A stretch of DNA of 64,000 nt from Prosthecobacter algae (GTDB taxonomy: Bacteria > Verrucomicrobiota > Verrucomicrobiia > Verrucomicrobiales > Verrucomicrobiaceae). This document shows, one piece after another, positions 35,928 to 46,100 of this stretch. The DNA lies in NCBI RefSeq assembly GCF_039542385.1, contig NZ_BAABIA010000001.1:248001-312000 (forward strand), written 5' to 3'. The notes beneath the pieces are model-generated. The model made no database searches, had not been told where the DNA came from, and saw only the letters and a list, made by a program, of their open reading frames with translations. Numbering within the stretch: the first letter of the stretch is position 1; the number at the start of each line of letters is the position of its first letter. The translations under genes and the position numbers were made by a program.

Positions 35928-36482
35928 TTAATTCAGCTCCACTCGCTCAGGCGTGTTCGCCATGAGCTGGTAGATAGGGCCCATCTCATCCAAAACAGCA
36001 CCCCACATGGCCGCAGGTTGCTCGACGTCCAGAATGACTTTTTTCGCAGGCGAAATGATCCAGGATTTGCGCTCGATCTCACCCTCGATCTGGCCGCTCG
36101 ACCAGCCGGAGTAACCGACAAATCCACGCACCTCATGTCCCATGCTCAGTTCATGGATGGCATCCGCCACGGAAAGGTGGGTCTGGCAGCGGAGGGTGCT
36201 CTTTTTCCGGTTCCATTGCAGGGAGGCAAACGCCAGCTTGTCAGTAGCCACGGGGCCGCCAATGTACACGGGCACCTGGCCGAGTGCGCCTAGGTCCTGG
36301 TCGGGCAGCAGGTCGGCCACACGCTGGTCCAGTGGACGGTTCAGCACATAGCCAAAGGCCCCGTCCTCGTGGTTGTGCGCAGCCACAAAGATGACCGTGC
36401 GTTTGAAATTCGGGTCCTGCATGGAGGGCACAGCCAGCAGCAGATTCCCGGTGAGGGGCGGCGCGTCGGGGGTGGTCGGCAT
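35928..36482 (-). CDS. YqgE/AlgH family protein
   Basis: 184 residues from the ATG at 36482 (MPTTPDAPPLTGNLLLAVPSM), the normal family start; an upstream in-frame ATG at 36530 would add 16 residues. The family blocks are DPNFKRTVIFVAAHNHEDGAFGYVLNRPL, VYIGGPVATDKL and FVGYSGWSSGQIEGEI. YqgE/AlgH proteins are small cytoplasmic proteins of unclear function, in some species linked to transcription control. The gene is alone here, divergent from the glycosyltransferase gene. Confidence 0.9.
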   Translation of the reverse strand: MPTTPDAPPLTGNLLLAVPSMQDPNFKRTVIFVAAHNHEDGAFGYVLNRPLDQRVADLLPDQDLGALGQVPVYIGGPVATDKLAFASLQWNRKKSTLRCQTHLSVADAIHELSMGHEVRGFVGYSGWSSGQIEGEIERKSWIISPAKKVILDVEQPAAMWGAVLDEMGPIYQLMANTPERVELN

Positions 36483-36596
36483 GATGTGGATTCTGACCGC
36501 ACAGGTAAGGCCAACGTTGCACTTTTGCATGGAAATTCATCGGCACCGGAACATGCCACATCTTGCCAGCGCCCAATCCCCGCCTAGCCTGCCCTC

Positions 36597-38174
36597 TTGA
36601 CCTCTTTGACCGACTCCTCCCCCGATGCTCTCTGGAACCGCCGTTTTGCCTGGCTGCTGGCGGGCGTTTTGGTCTTTCGCCTGGGTTTCATGCTGTTTTT
36701 CACCTCCCAGGCCGATCTGGCTGGCGACGAAGCCTACTACTGGGACTGGGGCCGCCGCCTGGACTGGGGTTACTTCAGCAAGCCACCCATGATTGGCTGG
36801 CTCATGGGCCTCATCGGTCGCCTCACAGGCGATGCGGAATGGGGCATCCGCCTGGCACCGCTGCTTTTCGGCACGGCCACCCTGGCCACCCTTTTTGCGC
36901 TGAGTCGTCGCCTCTTTGGCTCCGCCACCGCTTTCCTAGCCGCACTGCTCATCCTATTTACTCCGGGAAACATCGGGCTGAATCTGTTCTTCACCATTGA
37001 TGCCCCCCTCCTGTTTTTCTGGTCGCTGGCCCTGCTGCTGTTCTGGCTGGCCATGGAAAAACCCACCTGTCTCTGGCGCTGGGCAGCCCTCACGCTGACC
37101 ATCGGCCTGGGCACCTTGAGCAAGCAGATGATGCTCGTTTTCCCTCTGCTCATGGTCGTCTTTGCCATCGTGTCCAGGCAGGATCGCGCCCTGCTGCGGA
37201 ACCCGCGCCTCTGGCTCACCGTCATCATCGGTACCGGTTTTATCACCCCCGTCCTCTGGTGGAACACCCAGCACGACTGGATCACCCTGGAGCATACCAA
37301 GCACCACTTTCAGGGAGACAAGCTCGACTTCGTTGACTGGCTCGGCCGCACCCTTCAGTATCCGGCGCTGCAAACCTTGGTGTATTCTCCCTTAACCTTT
37401 GCCGGGTTGATGACAGTCCTCTTCCTCTCGGTCAAATCTTGCCGTTTGTTGGATCGCCGCTCGCATTACCTCCTGCTCTGTTCCGTGCCTGCCCTGCTCG
37501 CCATCCTGGGCCTGTCCCTGCGGCAGGAGATCAATCCCAACTGGCCTGCCGTCTTTTATGTGCCCGCCTTCATCCTTCTCGCCGCATGGTTGACTGGAAA
37601 GCTGCCCTTCACGGCCCGCCCGTTTTGGAAGACCTGGCCCCTGCGCGTCGGCATCGCCTTTTTTGTCCTCGCCCATCTCGCCGTGGGCGCGGTCCTCCTC
37701 ACCGATCTGAAAGGGAACAAGAAGCTCAAAAAACTTCATGAGATGTGCGGCTGGACGGAAACTGGCCGCCAAGCTGGAGCCTTCCTGGATCGCGTCCCAC
37801 GCCCGCAAAACACCTTCGTCCTTACCAGCAATCTGCGGACCGATGCCGCCCAACTTGCCTTTACCATGCCGCAGCACCCGCGCGTCTATCGGTGGGAGCG
37901 CTCCGGCCAGGTCCTGTCCCAGTATGAAGTCTGGCCCGGACCCGAGGAACGCCTGGGAGACGATGCCCTCATCTTCCAAAATGGCCGCGAAAAGCCCGGC
38001 AACGTTTTTCCCGCCATCTCCACCTGCTTTGAAAAAATCGAGTTCCTCGGCCAGGTCAATGTCACTCTGGGCAAAGGCGACCCCCGCATCTTTGACGTCT
38101 TCCTCGGCCACAGACTCCACAAGTGGGTGAAACCCGGCAAAGCCCCCGCCACCCCCACGGCTCCCGCCCCCTGA
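36597..38174 (+). CDS. ArnT/PMT-like glycosyltransferase, GT39 family
   Basis: 525 residues; the TTG at 36597 is the only start that keeps the first membrane segment. The acidic catalytic motif GDEAYYWDWG (Asp44, Glu45) is followed by YFSKPPMIGW and about ten hydrophobic segments, then a soluble C-terminal part (from about 390). This is the PMT_2/ArnT layout: transfer of a sugar from a polyprenyl-phosphate donor to lipid A or another acceptor at the periplasmic face. The stop overlaps the start of the PAP2 gene by 1 bp (TGATG), which implies translational coupling and a common job in lipid-linked sugar metabolism. Confidence 0.88.
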   Translation: MTSLTDSSPDALWNRRFAWLLAGVLVFRLGFMLFFTSQADLAGDEAYYWDWGRRLDWGYFSKPPMIGWLMGLIGRLTGDAEWGIRLAPLLFGTATLATLFALSRRLFGSATAFLAALLILFTPGNIGLNLFFTIDAPLLFFWSLALLLFWLAMEKPTCLWRWAALTLTIGLGTLSKQMMLVFPLLMVVFAIVSRQDRALLRNPRLWLTVIIGTGFITPVLWWNTQHDWITLEHTKHHFQGDKLDFVDWLGRTLQYPALQTLVYSPLTFAGLMTVLFLSVKSCRLLDRRSHYLLLCSVPALLAILGLSLRQEINPNWPAVFYVPAFILLAAWLTGKLPFTARPFWKTWPLRVGIAFFVLAHLAVGAVLLTDLKGNKKLKKLHEMCGWTETGRQAGAFLDRVPRPQNTFVLTSNLRTDAAQLAFTMPQHPRVYRWERSGQVLSQYEVWPGPEERLGDDALIFQNGREKPGNVFPAISTCFEKIEFLGQVNVTLGKGDPRIFDVFLGHRLHKWVKPGKAPATPTAPAP

Positions 38175-38782
38175 TGTTCCCCTGGGACCTCCAGCTTCTG
38201 CAGCGCATCAATCTCGACTGGACCCATCCAGTGCTGGATTGGCTGATGCCCGCTGTTTCCGCCATCAATGCCTGGATTCCCCTCTTCGCCATCGTGGCCA
38301 TGCTCGTTCTCTGGCGTGGTGGGAAACAGGGCCGCTGGCTACTCCTCTGCATCGCCCTGGCCATCGGCATCGGCGATGGCATCGTCTCCAATACGCTCAA
38401 GAAAACCATCGGCCGCGTCCGTGCCCGCGATGCCGTGGAAGGCCTCGTTGTCCGCGACCTCGCACCTGGCAAACCCGACATCCTGCGGCTGTTCAAAGCG
38501 CCCGAGCAACACCCCAGCAAGCCTCGCAAGGAAACTCGCGGCAAGTCCTTCCCCAGCAGCCACACCGTTAATATGTTTGCCCTCGCCACCGTGGTCGCGC
38601 TTTTCCACCGCCGTTGGGGCGTCCTTCTGTATGGCCTAGCCGCACTGGTGGCCTATTCCCGCCTCTACGTCGCCGCCCATTGGCCCTCGGACATCCCTCC
38701 CTCCATGGCCCTCGGCGTATTAGTGGGGCTCAGCACCGTGTGGGCAGTCCGCGCCATGCAGAGACGTTTTGGCCGAGCCTGA
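38174..38782 (+). CDS. PAP2-family membrane phosphatase
   Basis: 202 residues, starting at the ATG that overlaps the preceding stop. The three PAP2 catalytic motifs are visible: KKTIGRVR(A) (motif 1, degenerate Pro), FPSSHTVN (motif 2) and SRLYVAAHWPSD (motif 3, His nucleophile and Asp), interleaved with about six membrane segments. Its likely role is removal of phosphate from a lipid phosphate such as undecaprenyl diphosphate or from lipid A. Coupling to the GT39 gene suggests recycling of the polyprenyl carrier after sugar transfer. Confidence 0.9.
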   Translation: MFPWDLQLLQRINLDWTHPVLDWLMPAVSAINAWIPLFAIVAMLVLWRGGKQGRWLLLCIALAIGIGDGIVSNTLKKTIGRVRARDAVEGLVVRDLAPGKPDILRLFKAPEQHPSKPRKETRGKSFPSSHTVNMFALATVVALFHRRWGVLLYGLAALVAYSRLYVAAHWPSDIPPSMALGVLVGLSTVWAVRAMQRRFGRA

Positions 38783-38828
38783 GTTCGTCTGAATTTCAGG
38801 ACTCTGAACAGCGTTGGTAGAGACAACC

Positions 38829-39593
38829 ATGCTCAAAAGCACCTTTTCCGCCTGCCTCCTCCTCGTCACAGCCCTCCACGCTGAAGACAAGCCCATCGGC
38901 CTCGGGGCCAAACCCGTTGAAGGAGCCGAGGTCATCCTCGACGGCACCCGCGAAACTCTGGACAGCAAGTGGACCTACTGGAAAGGCCCCCGTTTTGCCT
39001 CCGCCCTGCCCATCAAGTGGAAGGTCGTCGAAGATCCCATCAATGGCGGCACCTGCATCATGACCGATGATCGCGCTGCCGATGGTGGCAAGTACGGCGC
39101 TGCGGACATCGTCACCAACAAGGCCTATCGCGACTTCCGTCTGCACATCGAGTTTCTCGTTATGAACCCTCGTGGCAACAGCGGCGTCTATCTGCAAAAC
39201 CGTTACGAAATCCAGATCCAGGAAGGCGACCGCACCAAGCATGGCATGGGCGCTGTGATTAATGAAACCGACTCGCCCTACCACGCCTTCGCGGGCCTCG
39301 GCAAATGGAACGCCTACGACATCACCTTCCGCGCCGCTCGTTTCAAAGACGGTGTCATGGTCGAAAAACCCCGCGTCTCCATGTACTTCAATGGCCAGAA
39401 AGTACACACCAATGTCGAGATCCAACAAGTCTGGGGCGGCCCCAACTCCGGTGTGGATGGCGGCAACGACGGTGGCAAAGGCATCACCGATACCCCCCAG
39501 GGCCTGAAGCTCCAGTGCGAAGGCCACGACGTCCGCTACCGCAACGCCTGGATCAAGGAACTCGACCTCGCCACGCCAGACACGGATTTCTAG
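38829..39593 (+). CDS. DUF1080 (3-keto-disaccharide hydrolase-like) exported protein
   Basis: 254 residues from the ATG at 38829, with a signal peptide (MLKSTFSACLLLVTALHA). The body is a concanavalin-like jelly roll: DFRLHIEFLVMNPRGNSGVYLQNRYEIQIQ is the DUF1080 core, followed by YHAFAGLGKWNAYDITFRAARF and VEIQQVWGGPNSG. DUF1080 proteins are very common in Planctomycetes and Verrucomicrobia; some hydrolyse 3-keto-glycosides formed by partner dehydrogenases. No transcriptional partner is adjacent here. It is followed by a 447-bp non-coding stretch. Confidence 0.87.
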   Translation: MLKSTFSACLLLVTALHAEDKPIGLGAKPVEGAEVILDGTRETLDSKWTYWKGPRFASALPIKWKVVEDPINGGTCIMTDDRAADGGKYGAADIVTNKAYRDFRLHIEFLVMNPRGNSGVYLQNRYEIQIQEGDRTKHGMGAVINETDSPYHAFAGLGKWNAYDITFRAARFKDGVMVEKPRVSMYFNGQKVHTNVEIQQVWGGPNSGVDGGNDGGKGITDTPQGLKLQCEGHDVRYRNAWIKELDLATPDTDF

Positions 39594-39828
39594 CCAAGGC
39601 TGGAAACAGGTGGAGCCAAAGTACTCCAGAGCTTTAGCTCGGCGAAATCCCCTTTCGGATTCGATGCAGTACTTCGTCAGCTTGTACATGCCCCAAGTAG
39701 CGGGCTAATACCCCGCCCCCAAAGTCGCCTTTCCCAGGCTTGCACACCCTTTGTGCCTCCCGGATATTGTCAGTTCACCGGAGGTTCTCCTCCTTTCCTT
39801 CCTCAATGCACGCGCTGACATCGTTCAT

Positions 39829-39960
39829 TCCCCATGGGGATCGCATGGGGAATCTTTGGGGATGCCATGGGGATCAAAATCCCCATCCTAGTTTGTTGAT
39901 TGTCAGGGGCTTGATGAGGATTCTTCCCCAAATGGGGATTTTTTCGCCTTTTTCCCCATC
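39829..39960. promoter_or_regulatory. Cluster of CCCCAT/ATGGGG sites
   Basis: Within 132 bp there are eight half-sites of the form (A/T)TGGGGA or its complement: a palindrome TCCCCATGGGGA at 39829–39840, ATGGGGA at 39845, TGGGGAT at 39857, an 8-bp hairpin ATGGGGAT-caaa-ATCCCCAT at 39867–39886, TCCCCA-AA-TGGGGA at 39925–39938 and TTCCCCATC at 39952. The last hairpin is followed by TTTTTT. The array lies 80 bp before the peptidase gene. It could be an operator array or a small repeat family. The rest of 39594–40040 shows nothing I recognise. Confidence 0.5.
39925..39944 (+). terminator. Possible terminator within the CCCCAT cluster
   Basis: A 6-bp stem (TCCCCA / TGGGGA, AA loop) directly followed by six T. 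The stem is short and it lies 330 bp after the DUF1080 stop, so it is a tentative intrinsic terminator for that transcript. Confidence 0.4.
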
Positions 39961-40040
39961 TCGCTCCAATGGCATTTCATTCTCCGCCGTTGCCTTGACT
40001 GCAATACGCCCCGTCGTGCGTATGTTCTGACCTATCTGCC

Positions 40041-42971
40041 ATGCGCCTGCTCGTCTCACTTTGCCTCACCCTCACCACCGCCTTCGCCCAGACGGAGGCC
40101 GATTACCTCACGAACATCCGCCAGCTCACCTTTGAAGGACGCCGGGCCGGGGAAGGGTACTTCAGCGCCGATGGGACAAAGATGGTCTTCCAATCGGAGC
40201 GCGAGGAGGGCAATCCCTTTTACCAGATCTACCTCATGGACCTGGAGACGGGCGATCAGGAACGCATCTCTCCTGGTATGGGCAAGACCACCTGCGCATG
40301 GATCCATCCCGATGGCAAACGGGTCCTCTTCGCCAGCACGCACACAGATCCGAAATCCAAGGAACTGCAGGAGGCTGAAATCAAGGACCGCGCCACCAGC
40401 CGCGTGCGCAAATACTCCTGGGACTACGATGAAAACTACGACCTCTGGGAGTACACCCTGGCGGACAAAAGCCTGAAAAACCTGACAAAGACACGCGGTT
40501 ACGATGCCGAAGGCGGCTGGTCTCCAGATGGCAAACAACTGGTCTTTGCCAGCAACCGCTCGGCCTATGAAAAGGAACTGTCCAAAGAAGACGCGGAGCG
40601 CCTGAAGGTGGACAAGCAGTACTTCATGGACATCTACGTGAGTGATGCCGATGGCCAGAACGTGAAGCGGCTGACCGACGTGCCCGGTTACGATGGTGGA
40701 CCTTTTTTCAGTGCCGATGGCAAACGCATCTGCTGGCGCCGGTTCACCCCGAAGGGCGATGTGGCGGAAGTGTGGACAATGAACACCGATGGCAGCGATG
40801 CACGCCCCATCACCAAGCTGGGCGCCATGAGCTGGGCTCCATATTTTCACCCCAGCGGCGACTACCTCATCTTCACCACCAACCTCAATGGTTTCGCCAA
40901 TTTCGAGCTCTACATCGTGGATGCCGCAGGCAAGCACGACCCCGTTCGTGTAACCACTACGGATGGTTTTGACGGTCTGCCAGTCTTCACGCCCGATGGC
41001 AAAAAACTCTCCTGGACCACCGGCCGCACCAGCAATGGCCAGAGCCAGATTTTCCTGGCCGACTGGAACCATGAAGCGGCGAGGAAAGCCCTGGGATTGG
41101 CCAAGGATGAGCCAACGGTCAACATCGCCAAACCGGCTGAACAGCCCGATTTCGCCATCACTCAGGGCGAGGTGACCGAGGCCGACCTGCGCCAGCATGT
41201 GACCTACCTCGCCAGCGATGCGATGGATGGCCGCCTCACCGGCACTCCTGGCGAAAAGCTGGCCACCCAGTATGTGGCGGATGTGTTTAAAGGCATCGGC
41301 CTTGTGCCCTATGGAGACGAGGAATGGTTCGAGCCCTTCGAATTCACCGCTGGCGTCGCCTTGGGCGATGGTAACCGTTTGACCCTCCAGCCTGAAGGCA
41401 AAAGCCTCGTCACCGACAAAGACTGGCGTCCCTTGTCATTCTCTCAGTTAGGAGAAGTGGCGGCCAGCGATATTGTCTTTGCAGGTTACGGCATCGAAAC
41501 TCCCGATGAAGCCACCAGCGAGAACGGGAAAAAGATGGAGACTTACAGCAGCTACGCTCACTTGGAGGTGAAGGACAAATGGGTGCTCGTGTTGCGTTAC
41601 CTGCCGGAAGGAATCACCCAGGAACGGCGCAATGAACTCACTCGCTACGCCAGCCTGCGCCACAAAGCCCTCGTCGCCCGCCAGAAAGGCGCGCGCGGCC
41701 TCATCATCGTCAGCGGGCCGAATAGCAAGGTGGTGGAGCAGCTCGTGCCCATGTCCTTTGATGCCTCCCTGGCCAGCTCGGGCCTCGCCGCCATCAGCAT
41801 CACCGATGCCGTGGCCAATGACCTCCTGAAACCTGCTGGCAAGACCCTGAAGGAACTTCAGGACAAGCTGGATACGGGCGATCTCATGGGTGGCATTGAC
41901 TGCAAGGGCCTGAAGTTCAGCGCCCAGATTGACATTCGTCAGGAAAAGAAAACCGGACGCAATGTCATCAGCGTTTTGCCTGCCCGGGACAAACCGGACC
42001 CGCATGTCGCCCCGCTCATCGTTTGCGCCCACATTGACCACCTGGGCAGCAAAGGTGGCAGCAATTCACGCGCCAAAGGGGATGAGTCCAACAAGATCCA
42101 CCATGGTGCAGATGACAATGCCAGCGGCGTGGCCGGCGTGATCGAAATCGCCCAATGGCTGGCCGAGCAAAAGAAGCAGGGCAAGGTGAAGCTCACCCGT
42201 GACGTCATCTTCGCCACCTGGTCCGGTGAAGAACTCGGTTTGTTAGGCAGCAGTCACTACGTTGAGGCGTTGGCCAAGATGTTCAAGGGCGATCCGAATG
42301 GCAAGCTCACCGGCATGTTCGCCGCCTGCCTGAACATGGACATGATCGGCCGTTTCCAGAAAACGCTCGTGCTTCAGGGGGTCGGCTCCAGCACCTGGTG
42401 GCCGAAGGAAATCGAGAAACGCAATGCCCCCATCGGCCTGCCCATCACCACGCAGACCGATGCCTACCTGCCGACCGATAGCACCATCTTTTACCAGCGT
42501 GGCATCCCCACGCTGAATGCCTTCACGGGCAGCCATGAGGACTATCACAAACCCAGCGATACAGCGGACAAGATTGACTACGTCAATGCCGCCAAGATCA
42601 CCAAACTCATGGGCCTCATTGCACGCGGTGTTGCCACAGCGGATACCAATCCCGACTTCGTGGCCATGGAGGCCCCGAAAAACAAAGACAGCCGTGGCGG
42701 CCTGCGCGCTTACCTTGGCACCATCCCGGACTATGCCCAGGGCGACGTCAAAGGCGTGAAACTCAGCGGCGTGTCCCCCATTGGTCCTGCGGGCAAAGCG
42801 GGTGTCAAAGGCGGCGACATCATCGTCAAGCTCGCCGGGAAGGACGTTCTCAACATCTATGATTACACCTCCCTCATGGGCGAACTGAAGATCGGTAAAG
42901 AAACCTCCATCACCGTCATCCGCGAAGGCAAGGAGGTCGAACTGAAGATCACTCCAGGCTCACGCGAATAG
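40041..42971 (+). CDS. TolB-like beta-propeller/M28 peptidase/PDZ fusion, exported
   Basis: 976 residues with a signal peptide (MRLLVSLCLTLTTAFAQ). Residues about 25–350 hold WD40-like/PD40 propeller repeats (YFSADGTKMVFQSERE, GWSPDGKQLVFASNRS, FFSADGKRICW, YFHPSGDYLIFTTN, VFTPDGKKLSWTT). Then comes an M28 zinc aminopeptidase domain with a PA-like insert: metal residues in CAHIDHLG (His664), HHGADDNASG and WSGEELGLLGS, and a final His in GSHEDYHKPSD. A C-terminal PDZ-like domain (about 880–976, GVKGGDIIVKLAGKDV) ends the protein. It probably degrades peptides in the periplasm, with the propeller gating or binding the substrate. Confidence 0.9.
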   Translation: MRLLVSLCLTLTTAFAQTEADYLTNIRQLTFEGRRAGEGYFSADGTKMVFQSEREEGNPFYQIYLMDLETGDQERISPGMGKTTCAWIHPDGKRVLFASTHTDPKSKELQEAEIKDRATSRVRKYSWDYDENYDLWEYTLADKSLKNLTKTRGYDAEGGWSPDGKQLVFASNRSAYEKELSKEDAERLKVDKQYFMDIYVSDADGQNVKRLTDVPGYDGGPFFSADGKRICWRRFTPKGDVAEVWTMNTDGSDARPITKLGAMSWAPYFHPSGDYLIFTTNLNGFANFELYIVDAAGKHDPVRVTTTDGFDGLPVFTPDGKKLSWTTGRTSNGQSQIFLADWNHEAARKALGLAKDEPTVNIAKPAEQPDFAITQGEVTEADLRQHVTYLASDAMDGRLTGTPGEKLATQYVADVFKGIGLVPYGDEEWFEPFEFTAGVALGDGNRLTLQPEGKSLVTDKDWRPLSFSQLGEVAASDIVFAGYGIETPDEATSENGKKMETYSSYAHLEVKDKWVLVLRYLPEGITQERRNELTRYASLRHKALVARQKGARGLIIVSGPNSKVVEQLVPMSFDASLASSGLAAISITDAVANDLLKPAGKTLKELQDKLDTGDLMGGIDCKGLKFSAQIDIRQEKKTGRNVISVLPARDKPDPHVAPLIVCAHIDHLGSKGGSNSRAKGDESNKIHHGADDNASGVAGVIEIAQWLAEQKKQGKVKLTRDVIFATWSGEELGLLGSSHYVEALAKMFKGDPNGKLTGMFAACLNMDMIGRFQKTLVLQGVGSSTWWPKEIEKRNAPIGLPITTQTDAYLPTDSTIFYQRGIPTLNAFTGSHEDYHKPSDTADKIDYVNAAKITKLMGLIARGVATADTNPDFVAMEAPKNKDSRGGLRAYLGTIPDYAQGDVKGVKLSGVSPIGPAGKAGVKGGDIIVKLAGKDVLNIYDYTSLMGELKIGKETSITVIREGKEVELKITPGSRE

Positions 42972-43115
42972 TACAGTATCCTGCACTCTCCGGGTGCAAC
43001 ATCTACCTTGCTCCCTTGCTTCGTTCCATCTTCCGCCAACGCCCAAAGTCACAGGAATACGCCAACCCGCCACAAGCCCGCCGGAAACCTCATCTCCTCT
43101 GCTGTTCTATCTTTA

Positions 43116-46100
43116 ATGACATCCGCCCGTATTCTCCTCCCCGCCTTGCTTGGCCTTAGCCTGCCCGTGTCTGCGCAGCAGCTCGGGGCCGTGGCCGGCA
43201 ATGAAGAGGTCAAAAAGATCATGGAGACGCGCAAAGGTCGTGGCGTGATGGCGGATGACACCCCGCCGACCCCTCCTCTGAATGCCGTGAAAAAATTCAT
43301 CACCCGCAGCGATGTGGCGGTGGATCTCATGGCCTCGGAACCTGCCGTGGAGCAACCGCTCTACGCCAGTTGGGATTCCAAAGGCCGCATGTGGGTCACG
43401 CAGTATCGCCAGTATCAGTTTCCGGCGGGGCTGAAGATCGTCAGTTACGACCAGCACCTGCGCGCCAAGTTTGACAAGGCACCGCTGCCACCGCCACGTG
43501 GTGAAAAGGGCGGGGACAAAATCACCGTCTTTGAAGACACCGATGGCGACGGCGCTTTCGACAAGCATACGGATGTAATCACCGGCCTGAATATCGCCAG
43601 CGCCGCCCTGCCCGGCATGAGCCGCATCTGGGTGCTGAATCCGCCTTACCTGCTCAGTTATCCTGATGCCAACCAGGATGGCCTGCCCGATGGCGATCCT
43701 GAAGTGGAACTCACCGGATTCGGCTTGGAAGATACCCACGCCGTGGCCACCAATCTCCAGTGGGGCCTGGATGGCTGGCTTTATGGGGCCAATGGCAGCA
43801 CCACTACAGGTAACGTCAGCAGCGCCAATACCAAAAATGTGAAGTGGGAAGGCCAGTGCATCTGGCGTTATCATCCTAACAAAAAGCTCTTCGAAATCTA
43901 CGCCGAGGGCGGTGGCAACACCTTCAGCCTGGACATCGACAGCAAGGGCCGTGTCTTCTCCGGCACCAACAACGGCAGCACCCGTGGCATGCACTACGAG
44001 CAGGGCAGCTACGGCATCAAAGGCTGGGGCAAGCACGGTCCTCTGACCAACCCCTACGCCTTCGGCTGGTTCGAGCACATGAAGCATGAAGGGGACAACA
44101 AACGTTTCCCCCAGGCCTTCGCGATCTATGAAGGCGGTCTGCTCGGCAGCGGTTATGAAGGCAAGATCATCGCCCCCAACTCCTTGGCCAATGTCGTCTA
44201 TGTCAGCGAGCGTTTTCCCGATGGCTCCACCTTTCGCAGCAAGGACGAGGAAAATCTGATGAGCTCCCCCGACCGTTGGTTCCGCCCGGTCTGGGCAGGC
44301 GTTGGCCCCGATGGTGGTTTTTACATGGCCGATTGGTATGACACCCGCCTCAGCCACGTCAGCCCAGTGGATGACTGGCACAAGACCAGCGGCCGCATCT
44401 ATCGTGTGCGCCCAGCGGCAGGTGCCCCCAAGCTGAAGCCCTTTGATCTGGCCAAGGCTTCCCCTGAGGAACTGCTCGGCCACCTCAGCCACACCAACGA
44501 ATGGTTCCGCAAACAGGCTGCCCTGGAGATCGGCTGGCGCGGGTTAGTCGAACTGAAAGACCGCCTCGTCACCCAGGTCAAAACATCGGATGCGTATGCT
44601 CTCGATGCCTTGTGGACGCTGGACATGCTAGGTGCTGCTAATGAGGCCTTGGTGGATTCCTTGTTAGGCAATAAAGACCCTTGCATCCGCCGCTGGGCGG
44701 TGAAGATCCTGGGCGAACAACGTCGTGGATCCGAAGCCCTGGCCAGCCTCGCCAAAACCGAGAAGAACCTGGAGGTGCGGGCGCAAATCCTCGCGTCCGC
44801 CAAACGCCTGAAAGCTTCTGACGCACTGCCCTTGCTCTGGGCTGCTGAAGGCGAAGAAGACATCAGCGGTCACCTTCCTTTGCTGGCTTGGTGGGCCCTG
44901 GAATCCAAAGCTGAGAAAGAGAAGGAAGCCGTTTTCGCCTTCCTGAAAACCGATGCAGCGATGGTAAAAACCGCCGCTTTCCGAGATCACCTCGCAGAGA
45001 AATTGGCCAAGCGTTATGCCCTCGCAGGTGGTGAGGAGAATCTGCAATCCTGTTCGGATCTCCTCACTTTGGCTCCGGGTGATGCCGTTCGCGGTAAGAT
45101 CATCGCAGGAATCGCGGCGGCTTTTGAAGGCGCTGAAATGCCTCCGCTGCCGGACAGCCTGTCCAAGGCCCTGAACGACTACATGGCCAAACAGTCCGGA
45201 GGCAATCTGGCCCTGGCCCTACGCACAGGCAGTGCCGCTGCCCTCAAGGACGCGCTCAAGCTCCTCTCGGACTCCAAAGCCTCGAACGCCCAGCGTATCT
45301 CCATCGCCAAGACCCTGGCGGAGCTGGGCAAACAGGAATCCGTCGCCCCGATGGTGGCCATCTTGAAAGGCGGAGCCAATGCACCGAGCCTGAAACGCGG
45401 CATCCTGCAGGCGGCGGCGAAGTTTGACGACCGCCGCATTCCCGAAGCCCTGCTCACCGGTTATGAGGCCCAAATCGCCGGGGACAAAGCCCTGCGCGAG
45501 GATGCCCTGCGCACGCTGGCGGGCCGCAAGGAATGGGCACTCCTGCTGGTCAACTTTGTCAACGATGGCAAAGTGCAGCCCAAACACATCACCATTGATA
45601 CTGCTCGGCAGCTCAGCCTTTACAAGGATCCTGAGATGGATGCGGCCATCGAGAAGCATTGGAAGGGGCTCCTTATGACTGGGCCTACCGAAGCCAAGGA
45701 AAAGGAGATGGCCCGCATCAAGGCCGTCATCAAAACGGGTCTGGGCGATGCCGACAAAGGCAAGCTTCAGTTCATGGCCCGCTGCGCCATCTGCCACAAG
45801 CTCTTCGGTGAAGGCAACATCATCGGCCCGGAACTCACCGGTTATGACCGCGCCAACCCGGACTTCTGGCTCGATAACATCTTCAACCCCAGTCTCGAAA
45901 TCCGCGAAGGTTTCGGCAACTACATCGTCAAGCTGAAGAACGGCCAGATGCTCACCGGCATCATGGATGCCCAGGATGCCAGCGGCATCGTGCTGAAGGA
46001 CATCGCGGGTAACAAGACTCCCGTGAAGCAGCCCGAAATCGAGAAACTCGAAGCCTCCCCTGTCTCTCTCATGCCCGAGTCCCTCACCATCGGCATGAGC

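Noticed and set aside
39995-40026. Promoter TTGACT ... TATGTT before the M28 peptidase gene
   Set aside because: The boxes look good but the spacing is 20 bp, too long for a standard sigma-70 promoter.
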